NCBI GenBank assembly: GCA_018365895.1
Contig: JAGZJD010000119.1
Location: 1-5,135, forward strand
Source: Lachnospiraceae bacterium
GTDB lineage: Bacteria; Bacillota_A; Clostridia; Lachnospirales; Lachnospiraceae
DNA length: 5,135 nt
Direction: 5' to 3'
The translations under genes were made by a program, and so were the position numbers. The notes beneath the pieces are model-generated. The model worked only from the letters and a program-made list of their open reading frames with translations. It was not told the origin of the DNA and searched no databases. Position 1 is the first letter of the stretch, and each line of letters begins with the position of its first letter. Below are positions 1 through 5,135 of this stretch, one piece after another.

Positions 1-639
1 TGTGTGCTGTCCCGTATGATCTATGGTATCCGTCCTACTTTAGGACTTGCCGCACTGACAATGGTAGGAACTATTGGAATCGGAGCTGTCTTAGGAATCA
101 TGGCGGGATACTTCAGAGGTATTGTGGAGGAAGTCATTATGCGTATTGTTGACGTGATGCTTTCGTTCCCAAGCCAGATCATGGTATTTGCCGTAGTAGC
201 ATTGCTGGGTGTAAGTGTTCAAAACGTCATTATTGCAAATGTATTTATTAAATGGGCATGGTATGCACGTATGATTCGTACAGGGGTTATGCAGTATCGT
301 GATAAGAATTTTGTACAATTTTCACGTTGTGTTGGTATGCCGGAACGATTTATCCTGTTTCGTCATTTACTGCCATCCATAACATCGGATCTGGCTGTGC
401 TGGCTTCTTTGGACATTGGGTGGGCAATCATCAATATTTCTACGCTGTCATTTTTGGGGTTGGGAGTTCAGGCACCGACACCAGAATGGGGAGCGATGCT
501 GAATGAGGCGAAAGACGTTTTGACGAGCAATCCCACACAGATGATTGCACCAGGAGTTGCGATTGTTGCGTTAGTGTGCTGCTTTAATCTGATGGGAGAT
601 GCGCTGCGTGACGTTTTAGATCCTAAGGAGGTGAAGTAA
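1..639 (+). CDS. ABC transporter permease, NikC/DppC-type (5' truncated)
   Basis: This is an inner-membrane permease subunit of a nickel/dipeptide/oligopeptide-type ABC importer. It forms the channel with a second permease presumably encoded upstream, outside the window. The reading frame is open from base 1 (Cys-Val-Leu-Ser-Arg-Met-Ile-Tyr-Gly), matching the 'LGRD.LSR.iyG' region near the start of family members, so the GTG at 4 is an internal Val codon and not the start. About 212 codons are present; family members have roughly 270-300, so about 60-80 are missing. Visible family features (window codon numbers) are a cytoplasmic EAA-like coupling loop around 101-125 with the invariant Gly and a 'LFRHLLPS' end, FLGLGVQAPTPEWG at about 151-164, and GDALRDVLDP at about 199-208 near the C-terminus. 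Hydrophobic segments lie around 13-36, 52-80, 130-155 and 183-200. The EAA loop is somewhat divergent (QFSR where EAAR is usual). The stop overlaps the next start by one base (TAATG), and AAGGAGGTGA at 625-634, inside this gene, serves the next one. Confidence 0.93.
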   Translation, partial: CVLSRMIYGIRPTLGLAALTMVGTIGIGAVLGIMAGYFRGIVEEVIMRIVDVMLSFPSQIMVFAVVALLGVSVQNVIIANVFIKWAWYARMIRTGVMQYRDKNFVQFSRCVGMPERFILFRHLLPSITSDLAVLASLDIGWAIINISTLSFLGLGVQAPTPEWGAMLNEAKDVLTSNPTQMIAPGVAIVALVCCFNLMGDALRDVLDPKEVK

Positions 640-1457
640 TGAAACCAGTATTAGAGCTGAAGCAATTACAGGTGTCTTTACATAGCAGAAAACAAAACCA
701 TGAGTTGGTGAAAGGTGTTACATTCTCCGTAATGCAGGGAGAGTGTCTTGGGATTTTAGGCGAGTCGGGAAGCGGAAAATCAATGTCAATGAAAGCTGCA
801 ATGGGAATCCTGGACAAAAATTTTCTTGTTTCCGGAAGTGCTAAATTTTTGGGAGAGGAATTGATTGGAAAAAGTTCGGAGGAGTTGCGAGAACTAAGAG
901 GCGGAAAAATCGGAATGGTATTGCAAAATCCCATGACCTGTTTCGATCCGCTTTACCGGATCGGAAACCAGATTTCTGAAACTTTTATGGCACATCGTAA
1001 ATGGGACGCAAAAGAAATCAGAGAACGATCTATCGATATGCTGAATAAGATGAAAATTCGCAATCCGGAGGAGGTTTTAGAAAAATATCCCCATCAGCTT
1101 TCTGGAGGGATGCTTCAGCGTATTATGATTGGGATTGCCACATCCATGAAACCGTCTCTTTTAATTGCGGATGAACCTACGACTGCGATTGATGCAATTA
1201 CACAGTTTGAAATTTTGAATGAACTCGTAGATATTAAAAAAAACTATAAAGTAGCCATGATTTTTATATCTCATGATCTGAATGCAATTTCCAGGGTGGC
1301 AGATAGAATCGTAGTTTTGAATCAGGGAACTGTAGTAGATCAGGGGGATTTCCAGCATATCATACATCATGCAACGGATCCTTATACCAGATTACTGATA
1401 GAAAAAAGAACGGATGTAATGAGAAGATATAAACTGGCCTTGCAGGGAGGAGTATAG
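639..1457 (+). CDS. ABC transporter ATP-binding protein, NikD-type
   Basis: This is the first of two ATPases that power the importer from the cytoplasmic face. It is 272 aa, close to NikD size and shorter than typical OppD/DppD (about 320-335 aa), with only a brief tail after the DPYTRLL motif. Motifs in order: Walker A GESGSGKS at 41-48, Q-loop Gln96 (LQNP), ABC signature LSGGM at 154-158 within SGGMLQR (the NikD-style variant of SGGQ), Walker B LLIADEP at 174-180 with catalytic Glu179, D-loop Ala-Ile-Asp at 183-185 (Leu is more usual than Ile), and switch His212. All residues needed for ATP hydrolysis are present. The start is ATG 639 because it sits 4 nt after a ten-base perfect anti-16S match (AAGGAGGTGA, 625-634) and overlaps the upstream stop by one base. 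The real substrate could be nickel, a metal chelate or a peptide; ATPase sequence alone does not decide this. Confidence 0.95.
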   Translation: MKPVLELKQLQVSLHSRKQNHELVKGVTFSVMQGECLGILGESGSGKSMSMKAAMGILDKNFLVSGSAKFLGEELIGKSSEELRELRGGKIGMVLQNPMTCFDPLYRIGNQISETFMAHRKWDAKEIRERSIDMLNKMKIRNPEEVLEKYPHQLSGGMLQRIMIGIATSMKPSLLIADEPTTAIDAITQFEILNELVDIKKNYKVAMIFISHDLNAISRVADRIVVLNQGTVVDQGDFQHIIHHATDPYTRLLIEKRTDVMRRYKLALQGGV

Positions 1458-1459
1458 TC

Positions 1460-2254
1460 ATGTTAAAGCTCGATAAGATATGTGTCAGTTTCCGCAGTGA
1501 ACGGCAGGATAAAATCTTTGGACATACAAAACAACAGATTTTATTTGATGTGTCTGTGGAAGTGAAAAAAGGGACCTGTCTGGGAATTCTTGGCGAATCA
1601 GGAAGTGGTAAGTCCACGATGGGACGTGTTCTATGCGGTCTTCTGAAACCGGACTCCGGTAATGTACTTATAAATGACGTTCCGGTTTATGCTTCTAAAT
1701 CAGGGCGTCGGGAACTGCAGAATAAACTGAGTATTGTTTTTCAGGATTATACAACATCAGCAAATCCTCGCTTTCGTGTGCGGGATATTCTGAAAGAGGG
1801 GCTGTATGTCCGCCAGAGAAAAGAACAAATACGTCTGGATCAGGAAAAGGAAATCAATAGACTGCTGGAATTGGTTGGGCTATCCCCGGATTTTGCAGAG
1901 CGATTTCCCCATGAATTATCCGGAGGACAATTACAGCGTGTATGTATCGCACGGGCTATAGCCTGCAATCCGGAAATCATTCTGTTTGATGAGGCTATTT
2001 CTTCATTAGATGCACATACACAGGTTCAGATTATGGATCTGTTATTGGAACTGAAAGAAAAACTGTCACTTACTTATATCTTTATTACTCATGATCTGAC
2101 ATCAATCACATATCTTTGTGATGATGTACTTTTCTTATATCAGGGACATGTAACAGAACATCTTTCTGTGAAACGTATCAACGAAACAAAAGATACTTAT
2201 GCGAAAAAATTACTGGAATCTATTGTGGTTTTCGAGACAGAGGAGGCAGTATGA
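1460..2254 (+). CDS. ABC transporter ATP-binding protein, NikE/OppF-type
   Basis: This is the second ATPase of the importer, expected to form a heterodimer with the preceding NikD-type protein. It is 264 aa, matching NikE length. Motifs: Walker A GESGSGKST at 45-53, Q-loop Gln95 (VFQD) followed by the Opp/Nik-family 'NPR..VRDIL' segment at 102-111, ABC signature LSGGQ at 153-157, Walker B IILFDE at 173-178 with catalytic Glu178, D-loop SSLD at 181-184, and switch His211. An aromatic/insertion segment after Walker A (ASKSGRRELQNKLS) fits the family. The start is ATG 1460, preceded by GGGAGGAG at 1445-1452 and only 2 nt after the upstream stop. The C-terminus is short and lacks the long OppF tail. 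Its stop overlaps the next start as ATGA, so the acylase is translated in direct coupling with the transporter. Confidence 0.95.
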   Translation: MLKLDKICVSFRSERQDKIFGHTKQQILFDVSVEVKKGTCLGILGESGSGKSTMGRVLCGLLKPDSGNVLINDVPVYASKSGRRELQNKLSIVFQDYTTSANPRFRVRDILKEGLYVRQRKEQIRLDQEKEINRLLELVGLSPDFAERFPHELSGGQLQRVCIARAIACNPEIILFDEAISSLDAHTQVQIMDLLLELKEKLSLTYIFITHDLTSITYLCDDVLFLYQGHVTEHLSVKRINETKDTYAKKLLESIVVFETEEAV

Positions 2255-3183
2255 GATTTTGCGGATATGATATCATACCCGGGCAGAAGAAGAATCTGAA
2301 AATTCCTGTTACAGAGGAAGTAGCGATGGAGGTACGGGTTATTTGTGGAAAAGAACCAGGAAAAACATTGGTAATCACAGCAGGGGTTCATGGATGCGAA
2401 TATGTAGGAATTGAAGCGGCAAAGAGACTTTCTGAAAAGATAGATCCTTCTGGATTACAGGGAAATCTTATATTGATTCCATTATTGAATGCAGATGGTT
2501 TTTTTGAAGGCAGGAAACAGGTGGTCCCGGAAGATGGGGAAAATCTGAATCGCATTTTTCCAGGGAAAAAAGATGGTACAATCTCCAGACGGATTGCATA
2601 TAGTATTGAAAAAAATATTTACCCTTATGCTGATTTCCTGATTGATCTGCATAGCGGAGACTGTAATGAGTCTTTACAGCCGTTAGTGTTCTGTCCTGAT
2701 GCAGGAGCGATTGAGATAAATGCCATGGCAATGGAAGGTGCAAAAGTATTATCAGTACCTTATCGTGTAAAATCTAAAGCTAAAAATGGTTTGTATAGCT
2801 GGGCGGTTCAACAAAAAATACCAGCTCTTTTGATTGAGCGCGGAGCAAATGGAGTATGGTCAGAAGAAGAAGTTATGGCCTGCATGGACGATATTTTTCG
2901 CATGATGTCTTTTCTTGGCATGTGGGAAATGGAGTATGAGCCTGTTGTTCAAATTGAGATTAATGAAACGGTTTATGAAGAGGCTGGTTCCAATGGATTC
3001 TGGTACCCGAACGTTACAGCAGGGAAAAAGGTACAATGCGGAGAAAGACTGGGACTTTTTCAGTCCTATCCGGATGATACAATTGTAGAGATACAGGCCA
3101 GATTTGATGGCTATATTTTATACCATACCACATCGCTTGGAGTGAAATCCGGGGAGTCTCTGATTGCGTATGGACGACCGTAA
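2251..3183 (+). CDS. M14-family zinc acylase/carboxypeptidase (succinylglutamate desuccinylase/aspartoacylase type)
   Basis: This is a predicted cytoplasmic zinc hydrolase of 310 aa that cleaves an amide bond of an N-acyl amino acid or small peptide. No signal peptide is visible. The zinc site is clear: His47 and Glu50 in GVHGCEYVG, and His134 in IDLHSG. The substrate-binding Asn100-Arg101 lies in ENLNRIFPG (97-105), as in aspartoacylase-like enzymes, and the catalytic Glu is probably Glu196 in LLIERGANG. Residues about 230-310 form a separate beta-rich, lipoyl/biotinyl-like C-terminal domain (GFWYPNV, then GERLG, then a Gly-Glu-Ser-Leu end), common in this subfamily. The start is ATG 2251 with AGGAGG at 2241-2246; it overlaps the NikE-type stop by 4 nt. 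The 3' end overlaps the MATE start. Genes of this family sit beside peptide/amino-acid transporters in several pathways (for example ectoine breakdown), so a role in processing the imported compound is likely. The exact substrate is unknown. Confidence 0.9.
   Translation: MRFCGYDIIPGQKKNLKIPVTEEVAMEVRVICGKEPGKTLVITAGVHGCEYVGIEAAKRLSEKIDPSGLQGNLILIPLLNADGFFEGRKQVVPEDGENLNRIFPGKKDGTISRRIAYSIEKNIYPYADFLIDLHSGDCNESLQPLVFCPDAGAIEINAMAMEGAKVLSVPYRVKSKAKNGLYSWAVQQKIPALLIERGANGVWSEEEVMACMDDIFRMMSFLGMWEMEYEPVVQIEINETVYEEAGSNGFWYPNVTAGKKVQCGERLGLFQSYPDDTIVEIQARFDGYILYHTTSLGVKSGESLIAYGRP
3153..3156 (+). promoter_or_regulatory. Ribosome binding site for the MATE gene, inside the M14 gene
   Basis: GGAG (within GGGGAG, 3151-3156) is the only purine-rich anti-16S match near the MATE start. 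It lies 7 nt before an in-frame TTG at 3164 and 13 nt before an in-frame ATG at 3170. Spacing favours TTG while codon identity favours ATG, so the start is unresolved by two residues. The site lies in the coding sequence of the acylase, so translation is probably coupled. Confidence 0.5.
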
Positions 3184-4498
3184 AGCTTTCTGGCGCTTAG
3201 CAGGTCCTTCAGCAGCAGAAGGCTTACTTCTGATGTTACTTGCTGCTGTTGATTTGCTTATGGTTTCTTCACTTGGAACAATAGCAGTTGCAGCTGTCAG
3301 TATTTTTGGTCAGCCGAGGATGGTGATCTTGTGTGTATCCCGTTCATTCTCTGTTGCAATAACTGCGCATATAGCGCAGAGATGTGGAGAAAAAAAACAA
3401 AACTCGTTTACTGAATTTGCGAGGCAGTCTTTATTTTTGTCCGCTGTTGGAGGAATTTTTTTATGCAGCATTTCAATATACTTCTGTAAACCGATTTTAC
3501 TAATGGCAGGTGCAGAAACAGAATATTTATATCAAGCGACACAATATGCAATCCCAGCACTGTTAGGCCTGGCATTATCCGCACCAGCAATTACTTTACA
3601 TGGAATACTGGCGGGAATTGGTGATACCAAAACTGTCTTAACTACTAATATATTCGGAAATGTGATCAATATTCTGTGCAATGCCATACTCATATTTGGA
3701 ATCGGTCCATTTCCACAACTTGGGGTTTTGGGTGATGGTATAGGAACTCTGATTGGTACAGCCGCCACCTTGGTTGCAACACTTATGGTTTTTATGAAAA
3801 AGGAACACGTTGCAACATTATGGGGGAAAGGATCATGGCTGCCTCGTAGGTTATATCTAAAACAGATTTTTCCATTAAGCAGTGGTGTATTCGCAGAACA
3901 GGCGGTAGAGCGTGTGGGAATGTTTCTTTATTCCAGAATGGTAGCAGAGCTGGGTGCTTCTTCATTGGGTGTTCATAATATTTGTATGGGAATATGTGAT
4001 ATCTATTATAGTTTTTCACAAGGAATGGGAAAAGCCAGTCTGATACAGGCGGGAAATGATTATGGAGCAACCAGAGGAAAACATTTAAGAAATATCCAAA
4101 GAATCAGCAGAGGTGAAAGTATATGGACGGCATCTGCTGCTTGTATGGTACTGATATGTCTTCGTAATGTGATATTAAAGCTGTATCATCTGGAAGGAAC
4201 GGAATTAGTTCTTGGATTAGATATTATGATTCTAGTAGCGCTTGTAAGTTTCCCGGAAGCTCAGGCAATGACCCATGCCGGTATTCTGAGAGGGATTGGA
4301 CGAACAGGATATGTTGCAAAATATTCTCTGATCAGTATTGCTATTTTGAGGCCTATTGTTACCTATTTGCTGACCTATCCCTTTGGAATGAAATTGTATG
4401 GAGCGTGGATTGCACTTTTACTTGATCAAACAATAAGAGCAGTGTTTTCTGTAATAGGTTCGATATATTATACTGAACAACTTGCGAAACTTAAATAA
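3170..4498 (+). CDS. MATE-family multidrug/metabolite efflux transporter
   Basis: This is an integral membrane antiporter (Na+ or H+ driven) expected to export an organic compound. It is 442 aa from ATG 3170 (444 from the alternative TTG 3164), the usual size for the 12-helix MATE fold. Two homologous halves are visible. The first contains an Asp in helix 1 (Asp28, AAVDLLMVSSLG) and the diagnostic ILAGIGDTKT...NIFGNVINI...ILIFG stretch at about 146-177. The second contains FAEQAVERVGMFLYSRMVAELG at about 241-262 and ILRGIGRTG at about 372-380, which mirrors the first-half GIGDTKT motif. Basic loops separate the halves near 210-230. The start overlaps the end of the acylase gene by 14 nt (20 nt if TTG is used), making it the last gene of the operon. 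Its position after an importer and a hydrolase suggests export of a product, by-product or toxic analogue, but MATE sequence does not reveal substrate. No convincing terminator follows directly. Confidence 0.93.
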   Translation: MDDRKAFWRLAGPSAAEGLLLMLLAAVDLLMVSSLGTIAVAAVSIFGQPRMVILCVSRSFSVAITAHIAQRCGEKKQNSFTEFARQSLFLSAVGGIFLCSISIYFCKPILLMAGAETEYLYQATQYAIPALLGLALSAPAITLHGILAGIGDTKTVLTTNIFGNVINILCNAILIFGIGPFPQLGVLGDGIGTLIGTAATLVATLMVFMKKEHVATLWGKGSWLPRRLYLKQIFPLSSGVFAEQAVERVGMFLYSRMVAELGASSLGVHNICMGICDIYYSFSQGMGKASLIQAGNDYGATRGKHLRNIQRISRGESIWTASAACMVLICLRNVILKLYHLEGTELVLGLDIMILVALVSFPEAQAMTHAGILRGIGRTGYVAKYSLISIAILRPIVTYLLTYPFGMKLYGAWIALLLDQTIRAVFSVIGSIYYTEQLAKLK

Positions 4499-4520
4499 CG
4501 ATTTTATACAAATCAGAAAT

Positions 4521-4823
4521 TTCAATAATTCAGCCAGGCGTTATTATGAGCGTGTGTAGGAGACAGGTACATATCTGGATACCGTAGCAGCATCCACAGA
4601 TCAGCCGGAACCGAAAACAGTATAGGACTTTCTGGATCGTATTGAGAATCAGGAATTGTATCATGTGCTGATCACCGTGGACAGGCTTATCCTTCAGATC
4701 GTTCTGATGAAGATCCAGGGGTATAGCACGCATGAAATAGCCAGGTATCTGAAGATTACCGAAAAGGCGGTTTACAGGCGTATGGACAGGCTGAAAGAAA
4801 AAGTGAAGAAGATCTTTGAGTAA
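4521..4823 (+). pseudogene. Decayed sigma-70 region-4-like protein with two in-frame TAG codons
   Basis: Reading one frame (codons at 4521, 4524 and so on) gives a coherent protein without any frameshift: SARRYYERV, TAG at 4557-4559, then ETGTYLDTVAAS, a second TAG at 4623-4625, then DFLDRIENQELYHVL and a C-terminal helix-turn-helix ending at TAA 4821. The last part, GYSTHEIARYLKITEKAVYR followed by RMDRLKEKVKKIFE, is a textbook sigma-70 region 4 layout: a recognition helix, then a basic helix. Such small sigma-like proteins are common on conjugative elements and in accessory regions of clostridia. The spacing before the HTH (VLITVDRL) looks shorter than in typical region 4 (usually a 'L..L...ER' pattern), which hints at a small deletion. 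No ATG or ribosome binding site is visible at the 5' end; the frame continues open upstream to about 4491 without a good start. The intact ancestor was probably a DNA-binding regulator. The stretch after the second TAG (65 codons) has no credible start of its own. Confidence 0.7.
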
Positions 4824-4838
4824 TTCATGATAATCACA

Positions 4839-4871
4839 AAGCAGGGTGTGAGAACAAACTCCGCCCTGCTT
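4839..4871 (+). terminator. Strong hairpin, probable (weak-tailed) intrinsic terminator
   Basis: AAGCAGGGTG pairs with CGCCCTGCTT (one T-G wobble), followed inward by a bulged T and GAG/CTC, closing a six-base AACAAA loop. That gives 13 pairs with one single-base bulge. It begins 15 nt after the pseudogene stop, where a terminator is expected. The 3' flank (ATCATTTATT) is U-rich but interrupted, so termination may be inefficient. It would end any transcript running on from the MATE gene and the sigma-like remnant. Confidence 0.6.
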
Positions 4872-5010
4872 ATCATTTATTGGAAAAAAATAAAGATGTT
4901 GTCAAAACCAGTATTTAAAAATTTTATCAGTAATAAAGTGCAGAATGATGTTTGGATTGCAGTTTTTATGCAACTATTTCTTGTTGCTATTGACAAAACC
5001 TTTTTCAGAG
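4872..5010 (+). pseudogene. Possible C-terminal remnant of an IS4-type transposase
   Basis: The frame through 4872 reads IIYWKKIKM...FKNFISNKVQND and then VWIAVFMQLFLVAIDKT, ending at a TAA at 5013. The pattern V-x-x-x-[VI]-W-I-A-V-x-x-x-L-[LF]-V-A-I resembles the C-terminal end of IS4/IS231-type transposases (typically an NAVKTQIWIAV...LLVAI layout), and the preceding Trp/Lys-rich part fits loosely. Only about 45 codons are recognisable, the catalytic DDE residues are absent, and no terminal inverted repeats were found. A 62-codon open frame from ATG 4827 covers it but would start inside the hairpin region and has no ribosome binding site, so it is not called as a gene. Chance similarity in AT-rich DNA is the main alternative. 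Confidence 0.35.
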
Positions 5011-5018
5011 ATTAAAAT
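4990..5018 (+). promoter_or_regulatory. Sigma-A promoter of the TetR-family gene
   Basis: A perfect -35 box TTGACA (4990-4995) and a near-perfect -10 box TAAAAT (5013-5018) are separated by exactly 17 nt. Transcription should start around 5025, about 37 nt before the presumed start codon. The -10 box directly abuts the dyad operator, so the initiation site lies within the operator. Confidence 0.8.
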
Positions 5019-5046
5019 TATAACAGCGTTATATAGCACTGTTATA
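5019..5046 (+). promoter_or_regulatory. 28-bp dyad operator, probable TetR-family binding site
   Basis: The outer arms TATAACAG (5019-5026) and CTGTTATA (5039-5046) are perfect inverted repeats. The 12-bp centre CGTTATATAGCA is also largely symmetric, with one C/A mismatch and one T/G pair. The length and symmetry suit a TetR-family dimer or pair of dimers. It lies between the -10 box and the ribosome binding site of the TetR-type gene, so bound protein would block its own transcription. Confidence 0.72.
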
Positions 5047-5047
5047 T

Positions 5048-5055
5048 AGGAGGTG
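5048..5055 (+). promoter_or_regulatory. Consensus ribosome binding site of the TetR-family gene
   Basis: AGGAGGTG is a full anti-16S match. The core AGGAGG ends at 5053, exactly 8 nt before the ATA codon at 5062, which is the ideal spacing for a start codon. This site is the main reason for placing the start at 5062 despite the non-canonical codon. Confidence 0.8.
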
Positions 5056-5061
5056 TGCAAA

Positions 5062-5135
5062 ATAAACGGAAATGGAACGACTTTAGAAAATATCCACCGG
5101 GCAGCGAAAGCGGAATTTTTAGAAAAAGGATATAA
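5062..5135 (+). CDS. TetR-family transcriptional regulator, N-terminal fragment (3' end outside window), ATA at start position
   Basis: Twenty-four codons plus two bases are present. The translation after the first few residues, LENIHRAAKAEFLEKGY, is the classic helix 1 of TetR-family DNA-binding domains ('I..AA...F.e.Gy'), so the gene should encode a dimeric repressor of about 190-200 aa. The frame is bounded upstream by a TAG at 5047-5049. Within it there is no ATG or TTG before helix 1. The only canonical alternative is GTG 5053, which overlaps the ribosome binding site and so lacks its own. The ATA at 5062 sits at ideal spacing, suggesting an original ATG changed to ATA, a rare ATA start, or a base-call error. 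The promoter and palindromic operator immediately upstream imply autoregulation. TetR genes with such operators often control a neighbouring transporter, which would lie beyond the window. Confidence 0.78.
   Translation, partial: MNGNGTTLENIHRAAKAEFLEKGY

Larger units (their letters stand above)
1..4498 (+). other. Operon segment: importer permease, two ATPases, M14 acylase, MATE exporter
   Basis: Five consecutive plus-strand genes are joined by a 1-nt overlap (639), a 2-nt gap (1458-1459), a 4-nt ATGA overlap (2251-2254) and a 14-20-nt overlap (to 3183). No promoter or terminator fits between them. A solute-binding protein and a second permease are expected upstream. The tight packing indicates co-transcription and coupled translation of import, hydrolysis and export functions. 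Confidence 0.85.

Noticed and set aside
4..6. GTG at position 4 as the start of the permease
   Set aside because: The frame is open to base 1 and the residues here match the interior of NikC/DppC proteins; about 60-80 N-terminal residues, including the first helix, would be missing.
1236..1243. Run of eight A in the NikD-type gene (and another at 3390-3397 in the MATE gene) as phase-variable or programmed frameshift sites
   Set aside because: Both genes are full length in frame, no alternative downstream frame of interest exists, and such A runs are common in AT-rich genomes.
3363..3379. Perfect small hairpin CTGCGC-ATATA-GCGCAG inside the MATE gene
   Set aside because: It lies in well-conserved-looking coding sequence (ITAHIAQRCG) with no regulatory context; most likely coincidence of codons.
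3408..4070. Several minus-strand open frames of 60-92 codons opposite the MATE gene
   Set aside because: They lie antisense to a clear full-length gene, have no ribosome binding sites and show no recognisable protein features.
4494..4545. Inverted repeat AATAACG ... CGTTATT as a terminator after the MATE gene
   Set aside because: The arms are only 7 bp and AT-rich, the loop is about 38 nt and no U-tract follows.
4899..4927. TTGTCA, 17 nt, TTTTAT as an additional promoter
   Set aside because: The -10 box is poor and no start codon with a ribosome binding site follows; AT-rich DNA gives many such matches.
4827..5015. 62-codon open frame starting at ATG 4827 as a real small gene
   Set aside because: It has no ribosome binding site, its first 15 codons are the terminator-like hairpin and its end runs into the TetR promoter. 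Only its C-terminal part resembles anything (a transposase tail).

Overview
The window looks like chromosome from a low-GC anaerobic Firmicute, most plausibly a gut Lachnospiraceae-type clostridium. This is inferred from the AT-rich third codon positions, strong AGGAGG ribosome binding sites, tight gene overlaps and the style of the encoded proteins. No rRNA or other decisive taxonomic marker is present.

Positions 1-4498 hold the 3' part of one plus-strand operon. In order it encodes a NikC/DppC-type ABC permease (its 5' end lies outside the window), a NikD-type ATPase, a NikE-type ATPase, a zinc-dependent M14-family acylase/peptidase of the succinylglutamate desuccinylase/aspartoacylase group, and a MATE-family efflux protein. 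All five genes overlap or are separated by 2 nt, so they are almost certainly co-transcribed and translationally coupled. The combination suggests import of a small peptide, acylated amino acid or metal chelate, cytosolic hydrolysis by the M14 enzyme, and export of a product or toxic by-product by the MATE protein. The substrate cannot be read from the sequence.

Positions 4499-5010 are a decayed patch. First comes a sigma-70 region-4-like (helix-turn-helix) coding frame of about 100 codons, interrupted by two in-frame TAG codons but with no frameshift (4521-4823). A strong GC-rich hairpin follows (4839-4871). Then comes a short stretch whose translation resembles the C-terminal end of an IS4-type transposase (about 4872-5010). 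This is typical of a site where mobile DNA has landed and eroded.

Positions 4990-5135 are the front end of a new plus-strand unit. It has a near-consensus sigma-A promoter (TTGACA, 17 nt, TAAAAT), a 28-bp dyad-symmetric operator directly abutting the -10 box, a consensus ribosome binding site, and the first 24 codons of a TetR-family regulator. The codon at the expected start position is ATA instead of ATG. The regulator is cut by the window end and is probably autoregulated through the operator.
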